Shown one piece after another: positions 23,050-40,866 of a stretch of DNA of 64,000 bases. The notes under the pieces are model-generated. The model saw only the letters and a program-made list of their open reading frames with translations. It made no database searches and was not told where the DNA came from. Where the stretch lies: assembly GCA_904066235.2 (NCBI GenBank), contig CAJFCV020000002.1:11656001-11720000 (forward strand), given 5' to 3'. The DNA is from Bursaphelenchus xylophilus. Its lineage: Eukaryota; Nematoda; Chromadorea; Rhabditida; Aphelenchoididae. The translations under genes were made by a program, and so were the position numbers. The first letter of the stretch is position 1, and the number at the start of each line of letters is the position of its first letter.

Positions 23050-23500
23050 ACAAGGGAAGTACCCCAAGTGCGACGCTCAGATTTTCTTTAAATTTTGCAC
23101 ACACGTCGGGTATGGACTAGATATCAATTCCTGAAAGTTTTAGCTCGCGGTTTGCCGGCGCCGCCGAGATATCGAACGATTTTTGCCGCCGAGAGAGCAC
23201 GCTAAAAGTGGAGAGCGGTCAGAGAGAAAAACGTTTTTTGGCCATAACTTTGGCAGTTTCGTGCGGAAAAAATTGATTTTTTGTGGAAACATTATCCATT
23301 ACGGTAGAAATAGGCATGAAACTTTTCGTGCCGAAATTCGGCAAAAAGTCCTAAATTTTGGCCGACTTTCGATCTAAAAATCTCGGTTGTTTCTGCAAAT
23401 CGCGAGCTAGCAGTCTTGTATATTTCTTGAAAAGCTTATTCCAAATTTAAGCCAAGTTTCATTAAAATCTGAGCGTCGCACTTTGAGCACCTCCCTGTGA
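23050..23500 (-). mobile_element. D-family MITE
   Basis: Full copy, strongly similar to the one at 6.1 kb. It ends about 110 bases upstream of the orphan exon's trans-splice acceptor. Confidence 0.8.
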
Positions 23501-23645
23501 ATTCCGTCACTACGTTTGTCTTTATTTCCCGATGATTCGTTTTTCGATTTTCTAAATTATCTTCCGCGATTTAAACCGCTCAAATTCTTCGTAAAATCTC
23601 GCGGATTTCAGATAAACCTCTTTTTCCAACACTCAGAAATCAAAA

Positions 23646-23777
23646 ATGTATTCGCTCGGCTCTTCGCTCAGCATCAACGAGCATTACTCAGCAAGATATC
23701 GGGCTCCGCTGAGTCGACAGAGTACGGTGGAGGAGACGGTGCCGTTCGACATTTTCCGGTCAAATGCGATTGATAAG
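23646..23777 (+). CDS. Orphan first coding exon of an unrecognised gene
   Basis: A 44-codon open stretch starts at ATG 23646 and ends at a GTTGGTG donor in phase 0. It begins MYSLGSSLSINEHYSARYR and ends DIFRSNAIDK. A GGATTTCAG acceptor ending at 23611 with no exon upstream would give a 34-base leader after trans-splicing. Codon use looks coding and the stretch is free of known repeats, but no family is recognised. An E-family transposon follows in the putative intron. One possible in-frame partner is 31339..31413. Confidence 0.42.
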
Positions 23778-23828
23778 GTTGGTGAAAAAAACAAAAAAAA
23801 ATACAAAAAATAAATAAAAATAAAAAAA

Positions 23829-24232
23829 TAGGTAAGAGTACCTTATTTTGGCCACAACTTATAACTTTGCGGAAACTGTTCGGAATTAGCCCAAATTTAG
23901 CGTGCACGCTCAATTCATCGTTGTCAATGCCCGGACAGTGGATTTAGTTAGTGAGGTACTTCTTTTTTACGTACCACCTTACCCTTCAAAAGCGGCTGCA
24001 GCCTGTGATTTTACAATTTATACGATGAAACATGTCCGGAACTAAACTTATTGCCTCCGTATGGAACTAAATGAGTCGTCACAGCCTTCGTAGGTACCCT
24101 TAAAACTACAGAGCTATTATAGTAATTCAGTGCAAGCTAGGTCGAAGCATTTTTTTCTAACTTTAGTGCCCAAGCTTGGGCGCAGTTCGCGGAGTACCTT
24201 TGTTGTGGCCAAAATAAGGAACTTTTTCCAAA
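23829..24232 (+). mobile_element. E-family MITE, full copy
   Basis: Same orientation and length as the copy at 12.8 kb with few differences. It is bounded by A-rich runs on both sides and lies just after the orphan exon's donor. Confidence 0.85.
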
Positions 24233-24682
24233 AAATAAAAATAAAAAAAAAATGAAAAAATAAAAAGATAAAATAATAATGAAAAGATCTCTGAACTCTT
24301 CCTCAAGCCTTCAGCATTACAAATGAGCAGCCAAAAGTTGCAAAGCATAAGTATAAAATTGAATATTTACACATCCAAAAATTCGGATTTTCCCTAAAGT
24401 ATTGTCTGAGTTTGTTTTTGAATATTAATGTGATCCGTTGTTCATAGAGACGGATTTCCGACTCATAGCGAAAATGAGGCCTGGTCTATGGATACGTCAT
24501 ATTTAAAATAAGATCTCTAGTTCCAAGCCAGTGGCTAGCGTAAAAAAAGTTTCACGGGGTAACATATAGGGCTGTGATTGGCAAAAGTTTTGCGGCAACC
24601 CAAATTTTTGTTTATCGGAAAGTTCACAAAAATGTGTCAAAAAAAGCAAAATGAATTGAAATTTTATTTCCTACTGTGAAAT

Positions 24683-24906
24683 GTACCATTTTGCATCCGG
24701 GAAGTATCAAAAAAATGTGGCAAAATGCTTCCCTCTCCAACTAAAAAGCCCCTTTTGAAGGCCTCGCCATTTCCCTCACAAAAAGAGCGGGCGGGCTTTT
24801 GAAATCGGAGTTTTCTCAGTTGGAAGGAGGTATTTTTTGCTACATTTTTGATACTTCCTGGATTTAAAATGGCACGGTTTTTGCATTGGATCAGGTCCGC
24901 CCCTGT
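24683..24906. mobile_element. B-family MITE lacking its left tip
   Basis: Starts within the palindrome at GTACCATTTTGCATCC and ends with a full right end, TCAGGTCCGCCCCTG, next to TA. Confidence 0.7.
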
Positions 24907-24978
24907 ATTGGGTAATCCCTAATAGAGATTTGCAACTTTTCTTACCACCTTGTAAATGTACGCCCATTACTTTTTCTA

Positions 24979-25128
24979 TCAGTCCGTCGGGAAAATAATG
25001 AGCATTCTGTCGAAAATCGCATCGCCGCCGAGAAAATGAATCGTGTCGCCGCAGGATTAAATTGCTCTTCGCTTCAACGACGCGATCGGCGACGCGGCAT
25101 TGCGCTCATTATTTTCCCGACAGTCTGA
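24979..25128 (+). mobile_element. A1 MITE
   Basis: Complete, flanked by TA. Confidence 0.85.
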
Positions 25129-25324
25129 TATTTGGTGACTTATACAACTGATGACAATGAGGTCATGCAGTGATGCGGCGATTAGCTGACGGGATGCTTT
25201 TTCTTTGTGCTCTAATGTGCTCTCCATGACTCAAGGCGCTCAAAATTTATCCCCTTGACCTTGCCGGCTTACTTCTTCGTTGTTCTTGATTTTTATAATA
25301 AATGGTTAGCTGCCAGTTACTAGT

Positions 25325-25870
25325 CCAGTAAAGTCGCTGGGATGATGTTCGCGACATTTGTGCGAAAACAAAAGTTTTCTTTGCACTTTTTAAAACACGA
25401 TTTTTGAGTCACTGCGTCAGCCAGAAGTGGGGAAAAAATCGATTTTGAGATTTTTGTCTTAAAATAGTCGGTAGCACTTGTGGAAGAAAAGCTAAAAATA
25501 TTTTTGCCCAATTAGGCCCGGAAGGCATATTTTTTTACAAAATACGTTTTTATACTTCAAGGCCTCTGGAGGCCGATGTGATCCGAACACAAAGATGAAA
25601 CCTGGCATACAGGGGTTTTTGACACCCAGGAATCTGAAAATCGTAGCCTTTTACCGTCAGATTACTGTAACATGGTCACACTGTAATCCGGTCGATAAAA
25701 ATCGACCATAACTTCTTTAGACCGCTGGTGCCCCGACTCAGAAATCGTGTTTTAAAGTATTGTTTTTTGCGCCATGCAGCAGGTTTTTTGGGTTGCCGCC
25801 CGCACCTCGACTTTTGCACAGACAAAGCCAAAAATCGCTCCAGCTACTTTTCGCATGGCCTGCTTGTAAA
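25325..25870. repeat. Large G-type element with worn ends
   Basis: GTAAAGTCGCTGGGATGATG at the left and AAAATCGCTCCAGCTACTTT at the right are inverted G ends; the 450-base interior has few 9-mers and is not seen elsewhere. Confidence 0.45.
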
Positions 25871-26246
25871 ACAAAATTCTATTTACTATACATAATATAA
25901 TATGGTATACACTAGCTAACCCTTCGATAAAAGCGTGTTAAAAGTTCTTTTGGAAGACTACCGGCGCAGTCTCACGTCTGTGATGTCATGCACGACATGC
26001 ACATGTTCGTCCTGACCCCGGCGCCAATTATTTCGTGTAGTACGACGCTTTCCCGGTTGTCGTGCGACATTTTCAATTTTCGTTTGGTATGCCCTAAATT
26101 TTGGTTGCATTTAGATGAAAGTTGGGCGAATGGAGAAAGTCATTAGAGAGCGACAGGTAAGTGGTTTGAGAAGCGTGTAATGAATGAATTCCTGGCTTCT
26201 TAGAAGCACTGTTTTTCGTAGCTTTTGTGCTTATAAGAGAAAGAAC

Positions 26247-26379
26247 TGTCTGTCGGGAAAATAATGAGCGTAATGTTGAAGTGAAAAGCAATTTGGTTTT
26301 TTTTTCCAAAAATTAATTTTCTCGGCGGCGATGCGATTTTCAACGCGAAATAAGGCTCATTATTTTCCCGACAGACTGG
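26247..26379 (-). mobile_element. A1 MITE
   Basis: Short A1 (about 133 bases) with CTGTCTGTCGGGAAAATAAT at the left tip. Confidence 0.8.
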
Positions 26380-26536
26380 TTCTTCAATTACAAAGAAGCG
26401 TGGCAAATTTTGGACGTTATTTTTTCGAACAAGAGACTTATTTGAGCCTGCTAGCTCAGGATTAGCAGGGCAACCACAAATCGATCCCTTTCCTTGTTAG
26501 ATTAAGAAATAATTCCAGTTTTCGGTAAGCCGGCTG

Positions 26537-26650
26537 CCAGTCCGTCTGGAAAATAATGTGGATTCGTCGCGCCTTCGGCCGCGGTTGAAGATTGGATGCG
26601 CGACTGAGACATTTTGCTGCCGTTGATCCACATTATTTTCCCGCCAGACT
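26537..26650 (+). mobile_element. A3 MITE
   Basis: CCGTCTGGAAAATAATGTGG to CCACATTATTTTCCCGCC, like the copy at 12145 but shorter. Confidence 0.7.
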
Positions 26651-26657
26651 AATATAC

Positions 26658-26850
26658 AGGGTCTTACAAAAAACGCGAAGGAAAGTCGGAGGCTATAACT
26701 TCCGGCGGAGACGGCGCAGAGGCTTCGTTTTTGGAATATGTATTTTTAAGCAACCTTTATTTTTGTCCATAAAATAACAAAATTTTAAAGCGCAAACTGA
26801 GGTCGGTACGACCATCTGAACTAGCCCGTTTGAAAGGCCGCTAGAGCGAT
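26658..26850 (+). mobile_element. C-family MITE, one-ended copy
   Basis: Starts after TA with CAGGGTCTTACAAAAAACGC and continues with the family's purine-rich interior. It breaks off in a G-family fragment, so the right end is lost. Confidence 0.6.
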
Positions 26851-26935
26851 TTTCTCGCGACATGCACTGTACTTTCCAAACAAACAAATAGGAAACAACC
26901 AAAAATTTTAAAAAACTTAGCTATAATATTGCTTA

Positions 26936-27385
26936 CAAGGGAAGTACTCCAAGTGCGACGTTCAGATTTTCTTTAAATTTTGCACACACGTCGGGTGTGG
27001 ACTGAATACCAATTACTGAAAGTTTTAGCTCGCGATTTGAAAACGCCGCCGAAATATCGAACGATTTTTCTCCGCCGAGAGAGCACGATAAACGTGGAGA
27101 GCGGTCAGAGAGAAAAACGCTTTTTGGCCATAACTTTGGCAGTTTCGAGCGGAAAAAATTGATTTTTTGTAGAAACATTATCCTTTGCGGCAGAAATAGG
27201 CATGAAACTTTTCGTGCCGAAATTCGGCAAAAAGTCCTAAATTTTGGCCGACATTCAATCTAAAAATCTCGGTTGTTTCTGCAAAGCGCGAGCTAGGATT
27301 CTCGCATATATCTTAGAAAAAGTTGTTCTAAATTTGTGCCAAGTTTCATCAAAATCTGAGCGTCGCACTTGGAGTACTTCCCCTG
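26936..27385 (-). mobile_element. D-family MITE
   Basis: Full copy with both tips (AAGGGAAGTACTCC..GGAGTACTTCCCC) and intact arms. Confidence 0.8.
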
Positions 27386-27536
27386 TTAGTAAAGGTTCAT
27401 GCGGCCTCTAATTTTTCCCGAATTGAAGGCGAGTGCTCACCTTCAATTCCAAGGTAATTGCGTACGAAAATATAGTCGAATGATGTCTGACACGCATTAA
27501 TTACCTGTAATTCCCATTATTCTTCGTCCTCACTCT

Positions 27537-27581
27537 ATTTGTAATCAGGTAATAACAGAATGTTATTACCTGATTACAAAT
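27537..27581. repeat. Perfect 21-base hairpin
   Basis: Arms 27537..27557 and 27561..27581 are exact inverse complements with only GAA between. It lies in a 350-base stretch without recognised transposons. Confidence 0.85.
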
Positions 27582-27737
27582 GTACGTCATGCTATGGATA
27601 TTATCATGGATTAGAAGCGACTAAAGTGTTTTTGATGTACTTGATAGAATATAAAGTGGCGTAAAGTTTATGTGGAAGATACTATGACATTGCTTTGGAC
27701 AGGTTTTTCTGCCGTGCTAGATTTTTTGAGGCTGTTA

Positions 27738-27892
27738 TCAGTCTGTCGGGAAAATAATGAACGCAATGTCGCTGCGCCAATCGCGTCGCTGAAGTGGAGA
27801 AAAAATTGATTTTTCCGCGAAAATAATGATTTTCTTGGCGGCGATGCGACTTTCGATGCGACAGAGTGCTTATTATTTTCCCGACAAACAGA
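27738..27892 (-). mobile_element. A1 MITE
   Basis: Complete, with the right tip changed to CCCGACAAACAGA. Confidence 0.8.
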
Positions 27893-28125
27893 TACTACTA
27901 TCTACAATCAAAAATTAAATTTCAAGGTCTAAAACGAAATTTTTTGCGCTCTAACGGTAGTTTACATGAGCAGTTTTCATATACCTTATGACAAACGCTA
28001 TTTATAGCAACAATAATAATAATCTTTACCTGTCTAATGACAGGTGTGGAACTGGCTTTTAAAACGTTTTCTAGACTACTTGCGACTGTTTTGTTTTTTT
28101 ATGATGCCAGACGCTAAGCTCCAAT

Positions 28126-28313
28126 TTATTCGTTTCCGGCTTTGAAGTTTATCTCCCACCCTTGATGTCCACGGATTTTTGGGCTTTCGAGCGGGGGGTT
28201 TTTCAACGTGATGTCTTTGTAAGGAGATTTTTTGGGTGGAACTTGGGATGAATTGAAGACATTGTTTTCTAGCAATAAGACGGGTTCCGAAGTTTTGAGC
28301 AGCACGGAAGTCA
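28126..28313 (-). CDS. Candidate terminal exon, unrecognised
   Basis: After an AAATCTCAG acceptor (ending at 28314) the frame runs 62 codons to a TAA that overlaps an AATAAA. It includes SQVPPKKSPYKDITLKNPPL and ends INFKAGNE. Codon use looks coding and no repeat family covers it. No upstream exon was found on this strand, so it may be a gene relic. Confidence 0.28.
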
Positions 28314-28343
28314 CTGAGATTTATTTTGGACTAAATTCATATA

Positions 28344-28704
28344 TCAATTTGTCGGGAAAATAATGAGCAATATGATGGATCGAAAATTGTATCGCCGAGA
28401 AAATGAATTGTGTCGCGGCGAAATCAAATTTCTTTTCATTTCAGCAACACGCTTAGCGAAGCGACATTGCGCTCACTACAGGGTGTTTCAAGAAACGTGA
28501 AGGAAAGTCGGAGGCCATAATTTTCGGCGGACTCCACGTAGAGACGTGGTTTTTGCAATATGCGGTTTTAAGCGACATTAATGTTTGTCTATTTAAAATG
28601 CAAACTGAGGGCGCTACGAACTTTTGAAGAAGGGTCCTTTTACTTATGGCCTCCGACTTTCCTTCACGTTTCTTGAAAGACCCTTTATTTTCATTACAGA
28701 CTGA
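28344..28704 (+). mobile_element. A1 MITE split by a C-family MITE
   Basis: Left part to 28477, right part 28684..28704. The break is at a TA within the right terminal repeat. Confidence 0.75.
28478..28683. mobile_element. C-family Tc1-like MITE inserted in an A1 element
   Basis: CAGGGTGTTTCAAGAAACGT on the left and its inverse, ending AAGACCCT, on the right, flanked by TA. The flanking sequence is an A1 element split at the TA of its CTCATTATTTTC end. Confidence 0.8.
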
Positions 28705-29041
28705 TACTGCTCGGGGCAAAGTGTCCTGAGAATTTACCGCGGCCATAAATTCCGGCACATATTGGAAAAAAATATTTTTTTTGCCTTTTGATTTGTCGCT
28801 GCAAAAAATGCAAAAGGCGCGCGACGTACGGCAAAAAAACAAATTCGGAGTACATAGTTTCCGAACAGATTTTCAATTTTTCGCCCTTTTTTGGCTGAAA
28901 AAACGCTGAGCCCTTTGGTTGAGTATGCAACACGCAAGTTTGTACTTTTAGGGATATACATCCCTATATACGGCCTAGATGGAGGTTGCATATAAGAAAT
29001 TAGCCGCAAATCATAGACTTGCACATCGAGCTAGCCGTTTA

Positions 29042-29193
29042 CTAGTCCGTCGTGAAAATAATGAGCACTCTGTCGCTGCGCCGATCACGTCGCTGAAATG
29101 AAAATCAATTTGATTTTGTCGCGACACAATTTATTTTCTCGGCGAAGCGATTTTCGATGCGACAGAATGCTCATAATTTTCCCGACAGACTGA
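29042..29193 (-). mobile_element. A1 MITE
   Basis: Full copy; left tip AGTCCGTCGTGAAAATAATG. Confidence 0.8.
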
Positions 29194-29757
29194 TATTCGG
29201 GGTTTTATGGTTTTTTTACTCTGTTTTATCTCATAGAATAGCTGTGTTGAGACCTAAATGTTCTTACCCCCCACACTTTTAACCTCGACCAATTTTCCCT
29301 TCATTCCCAGGTCCGCATGCCCTCCGGGGCATTCCATATTTAGCATTTTTTTGTCACCGGACCGGTCTCTCCGCCAGTAATGAGGCGGATTAGCCGCCCT
29401 AAAACCGCGCTCGACTGACAAGTAAAACAAGTCAGTTGGAGTTGGTTTACACTTTTCGAAAAATGTTTGTCACCCGGCTTCGGCTTTGAATGGCAACAAA
29501 GTTTTCGGAAATTGCGTTCAAAATGCTGTAACAAAATGTATTTTGAGTAATGGTATCATGCGAAAGCTTTTTATGCACGAAAGGTCTCAAGACAGAGAAC
29601 GTTTTTTGGGCCATCAAAATTATTAGAATTCCGTTTGGGGAATGTGGGAATTAGGCTTTACTATGACATTTTTTTGTTGTGAACGACGCGGAGTCTGGGT
29701 TTTTAACACTCCCGAGAGTTTTGTTTTTTTGGATTTGCTAAATTTACTATTTTACTA

Positions 29758-30018
29758 TCAGTCTGTCGGGAAAATAATGAGTAATCTGACGCATCGAAAA
29801 TCGTGTCGCCGCCGAGAAAATGAATTGTATCGCGACAAAATCAAATTGCTTTTCACTTCACGATTGGCTCAGCGACATAGTGCTCATTATTTCCCCGACA
29901 GGCTAGTAAAGGGCTAGCAGGGAAAAAGAAATTTTATTTTGTCGCGACACAATTCATTTTCTCGGTGGCGATGCGATTTTTGATGCGAGAGAATGCTCAT
30001 TATTTTCCCGACAGACTG
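29758..30018. mobile_element. A1 MITE followed by a second A1 right half
   Basis: The first (29758..29904) is in plus orientation. The second, beginning about 29921, is in minus orientation and lacks its left tip. Confidence 0.75.
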
Positions 30019-30029
30019 ATAGTACTTTT

Positions 30030-30235
30030 CATAAAGTGCATGGACATTTGTTCTCTTTCGCACAGCGTATTTTGAAGATTTTCCCACACTCATCGCCAAC
30101 GCACAGTGCATTTTTATCTTTTTTCTTTTCGCACAGTGCAAACCAAAAAATGTGCGTTTGCACTGTGAAAATTCAAAGTCTCGGCGACACATTTCAAAAA
30201 AGCTCGCATAACTTTCGAAAAAGTGTAGTAAGGAT
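30030..30235. repeat. G-family element with AAAGTGCATGGACAT end
   Basis: TTTTCATAAAGTGCATGGAC on the left, several GCACAGTGC motifs, then CTTTCGAAAAAGTGTAG; it is cut by the target duplication of hAT copy 2. Confidence 0.5.
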
Positions 30236-30688
30236 CAGAGATTGCAACGGTCAAAATTTCGGCTCCGGCTCCGGCTCTTGGCTCCCACAGCCGGAGCCGA
30301 GGCCAAATTTGCAGCTCCGGCTCCGGCTCCGGCTCTTGGCTCCGTGCAAAATTTAAAAAGGCCGTCGGCTCCGAATCCCGGCTCCTATGCAAAATGTTTT
30401 TTAAGAATATTTTTCCGAAAATAAAAGTTATTAGTGCCAGAGATCATACAGCCAACGTTTTTGCAACCAAGTTGTATGCAACACATCCTTCCCAGTATTT
30501 TTCAAGCAATTTGGTTTAACAAAATCACGAAATTTTTACTTTTCTGACCGCTGGGAAGCCTGGCTCCGACTTTGGACTCGGGAGCCGGAGCCAACCCCAA
30601 AATTTCCGGCTCCGGCTCTGGCTCCCGGCTCGGAGCCGGAGCCAAGAGCTGGAGCCAAGAGCCGGCTCCGGAGCCGTGGCAATCTCTG
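30236..30688 (-). mobile_element. F-family hAT-type element, copy 2
   Basis: Inverted relative to copy 1. The 8-bp duplication GTAAGGAT lies at 30228..30235 and 30689..30696. The AT-rich centre matches copy 1 and the GGAGCC tracts differ in unit number. Confidence 0.88.
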
Positions 30689-30733
30689 GTAAGGATCTTC
30701 AAGGTGTTAACGCATCTTCTTTATCGAGTTTTA

Positions 30734-30863
30734 AAGGCGGGTCGTCACAGCAAAATGTTTCGCCTCGTCGAAAAAGGGTGCCGTTGCGCAACAAATTTCC
30801 AGCTGCGGCTTATCGTCGCAATGCGATGATGGGCAATTCCAACGTTATCTTTCCGATAGACTG
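30734..30863 (-). mobile_element. A2 MITE lacking its left tip
   Basis: A2 interior from GGCGGGTCGTCACAGC to a mutated right tip TCCGATAGACTGA. Confidence 0.7.
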
Positions 30864-31082
30864 ATATCGAGTTTTCTGGGAAAATGGTGAGAAAGATGTT
30901 GCGGGGAGATAGGTGTAGAAACTAATCTAATCCCTTATTATACATACTAGTAATATCTTTCATTTGACCCTGCGGAAATCTCTTTTTTCTGTTTGTAGTT
31001 GAAAAAACCAAGGTTTTCCCAGGGTTCTTTTGTGATGCTGAAAACTTTTAAAATTTCTCAAAGTGCGGCTGATACATTTTTA

Positions 31083-31216
31083 TCAGTCTGTCGGGAAAAT
31101 AATGAGCTCAATGTCACTGCACCAATCGCGTCGCTAAAGTGAAAAAAAAATTTTTTTGTTTTTTCGCGACAAAATTCATTTTTTTCTGAATGCTCTTTAC
31201 TTTCCCGACAGACCGA
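31083..31216 (-). mobile_element. A1 MITE
   Basis: Complete outer tips and a deleted CGGCGGCGATGCG interior. It lies just upstream of the candidate exon at 31339. Confidence 0.8.
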
Positions 31217-31338
31217 GATTCACCATTTTGTGTCATGACTTTGTGTCTTCAAACTTCGCCCACTCACTGAAATACGTTCTTACCTTTTTTTCGGCAATTC
31301 CTACAGCCATCCCAGGTGTTCATTACTCGCCCATTCAG

Positions 31339-31413
31339 GCCCATAATCTCCACTTTATTGAATACGGCGAAATCCCAGCGGAGAGTCGGCTTCAAACTAC
31401 TTCAAAGAAGTAA
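31339..31413 (+). CDS. Candidate terminal exon (phase 0), unrecognised
   Basis: After the acceptor CCCATTCAG at 31330..31338, 24 codons read AHNLHFIEYGEIPAESRLQT and end TSKK at a TAA. Phase 0 would join directly to the orphan exon at 23646..23777 to give a 68-residue protein, though the intron would be about 7.5 kb. The frame stays open upstream, so other acceptors (31315, 31324) are possible. It lies 289 bases before the KCNQ1-like start. This is a guess from splice sites and frame only. Confidence 0.25.
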   Translation, partial: AHNLHFIEYGEIPAESRLQTTSKK

Positions 31414-31701
31414 TATACTTGTACAATATGTTCGTGGACTCGAATGTTTTTGCTGCACTTAACATTCCAATTTTTACAGAGTGAAATACTACTATTGCTA
31501 CGGTAATTGAGGCTCTATTACGGCGGTGACGCCGGTTGCTAGCGATTTGTTGAGCTTGGAACGGCTTGTAAATGGGTTAAAGGCCTTTTTTAACGCAAAA
31601 AAATTCGCTAAATTTGCTTAAAATTTCTCCAAGTCTCTCTGTAAAAATTTTTCAAATTCTTGACTACCTACTATACTACGGAAATCACTAAAACTCTAGC
31701 G

Positions 31702-39406
<7,705 letters not shown>

Positions 39407-39831
39407 GCGACAAATACGGAGAGTTTTTGAGCTGCGATTTCCAAGCTTGAGGCCAATAAGAGAGGATTTTCAAAAGAAATTGGTGAAATTCTGCCAAAAT
39501 ACGCCTTATACGGATGTTTGTACTTTATTTACGGATAGCATTTGTATTCTTCGTACTATTTGAAAATGTAAAACTGTTCTTGCTTTGTATTTTAACTGTC
39601 TACATCTACAAGATCTCCATAAAATGCGCGAATAAACGGGTTGTAAAAAAAGAGCTGTTTTTTTCTCTCTATGTAATATCGAAGTAGAATGTTAATATTT
39701 GCAAATCCTGGTCCGAAAATTGGCGCTACAATTTTCCAGTCAGCGATACTTCAGGCACATAGTATTGCAAAGGTTCGTCGCTGTGTGCATGAGGAGGCTA
39801 AAAGAAGGCTTAGTTAGTATAATAGAAATAC

Positions 39832-39870
39832 AGGGTGCGGCAAAAAAATGGAAACTTTTTTTCATGGGTC
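39832..39870 (+). repeat. Possible Tc1-like single end
   Basis: After TA, CAGGGTGCGGCAAAAAAATG resembles a Tc1/mariner terminus. No matching inverse end was found before 40440. Confidence 0.35.
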
Positions 39871-40438
39871 CTGCCGCGAAAACTTTTGAGTGCAGCAAAA
39901 ATTATTTTCATACCATTTAATTTTACGTAGTTTTCTCTAATAGACCTTATAATTTCATGTCCATATCGATTTATTAACGTTCTTTTTTTGAATATCAAAC
40001 AAAGGGACCTCGATTTTGGACCTGTTTTTAAGCTGTTCGAATTGCTAATTTTCAGGTCCTAGGATAGTTTAGCTATTTCGAGGTATTTTACATGTGCTCA
40101 CATTAATACAAGTCTCCGACGAGCCTTCGTCAAGCCACCAGCGGCTTTAGTAGGCCTGTAGGCACTTCCTACAACCTTTTTCCGGGCTTCCATCGCAGAT
40201 CGTGAACATGGTTTCAAACTTTAAGAATTTAACGCTAAATTCCGCTTCTCGATCTCTCCAAATGTATTTCTCCCCCAACCACGCGAACATTCCGCGGAAT
40301 AAACACCAGAAAACGTGAAATTTCTGGCTTCTTTCTAATCAATAGTTTTTTGAGTTTCGTAAGAAAGTAATCGCTTTTCTTTCGCCATCTGCCCAAAGGT
40401 CACTTCCTCATGAAATTTTAATATTATTATTTATTGTA

Positions 40439-40634
40439 CTAGTCGCGGCAAAAAGTCCTTAGAATTTTTCGCGGCCCCCAAATCTCGTCGCACCCCGAAA
40501 TGTTGATTTGTCGCGGGAATCGCGCGCGACAATAAGGCAAAATCAACAAAATTGCACAGTGCAAAATGTGCTTTCGGGTGAATGCACAGTGCGGAGTCGC
40601 AGAAAATTCTAAGGACTTTTTGCCGCGACTAGTA
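40439..40634. mobile_element. Inverted-repeat element ending ACTAGTCGCGGC
   Basis: Perfect inverted ends of about 35 bases beginning ACTAGTCGCGGCAAAAAGTC, with GCACAGTGC motifs inside as in the G family. It stands directly upstream of the metallothionein-like promoter. Confidence 0.75.
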
Positions 40635-40639
40635 TTATA

Positions 40640-40866
40640 CTTGGTCATGCTTGATAAGGCCGCCATACGGTCGTAATCTCATCCGCACGTGGTTGTTTAC
40701 GAGCGCCCGACCGCGGGCGCTGAGGAAATGGGGCGGGCAGCGAATAAACATTTGGGGGGAAGGGCGGGAGACATTTCGCAAACCAAACGTATGATAAGAT
40801 CGCCTATTTAAACAAGTGATTCGCTCGCAAACAGTAGTGTAATACTGTCACAAGAAACAAGCAACA
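40640..40866 (+). promoter_or_regulatory. Metallothionein-like gene promoter: GATA and TATA motifs
   Basis: GATAAG occurs in TTGATAAGGC (about 40650) and TATGATAAGATCG (about 40792). A TATTTAAA box at 40805..40812 lies about 60 bases before the start codon. GATA sites upstream of a TATA box match the known layout of C. elegans mtl-1 and mtl-2, whose intestinal expression depends on GATA factors such as ELT-2. No clear metal-response repeat was identified. The region between the two GATA sites is GC-rich and free of repeats. Confidence 0.55.

Noticed and set aside
29281..29400. Acceptor-like CATTCCCAG followed by a short open frame
   Set aside because: Frames close within 10-28 codons and no partner exon exists.
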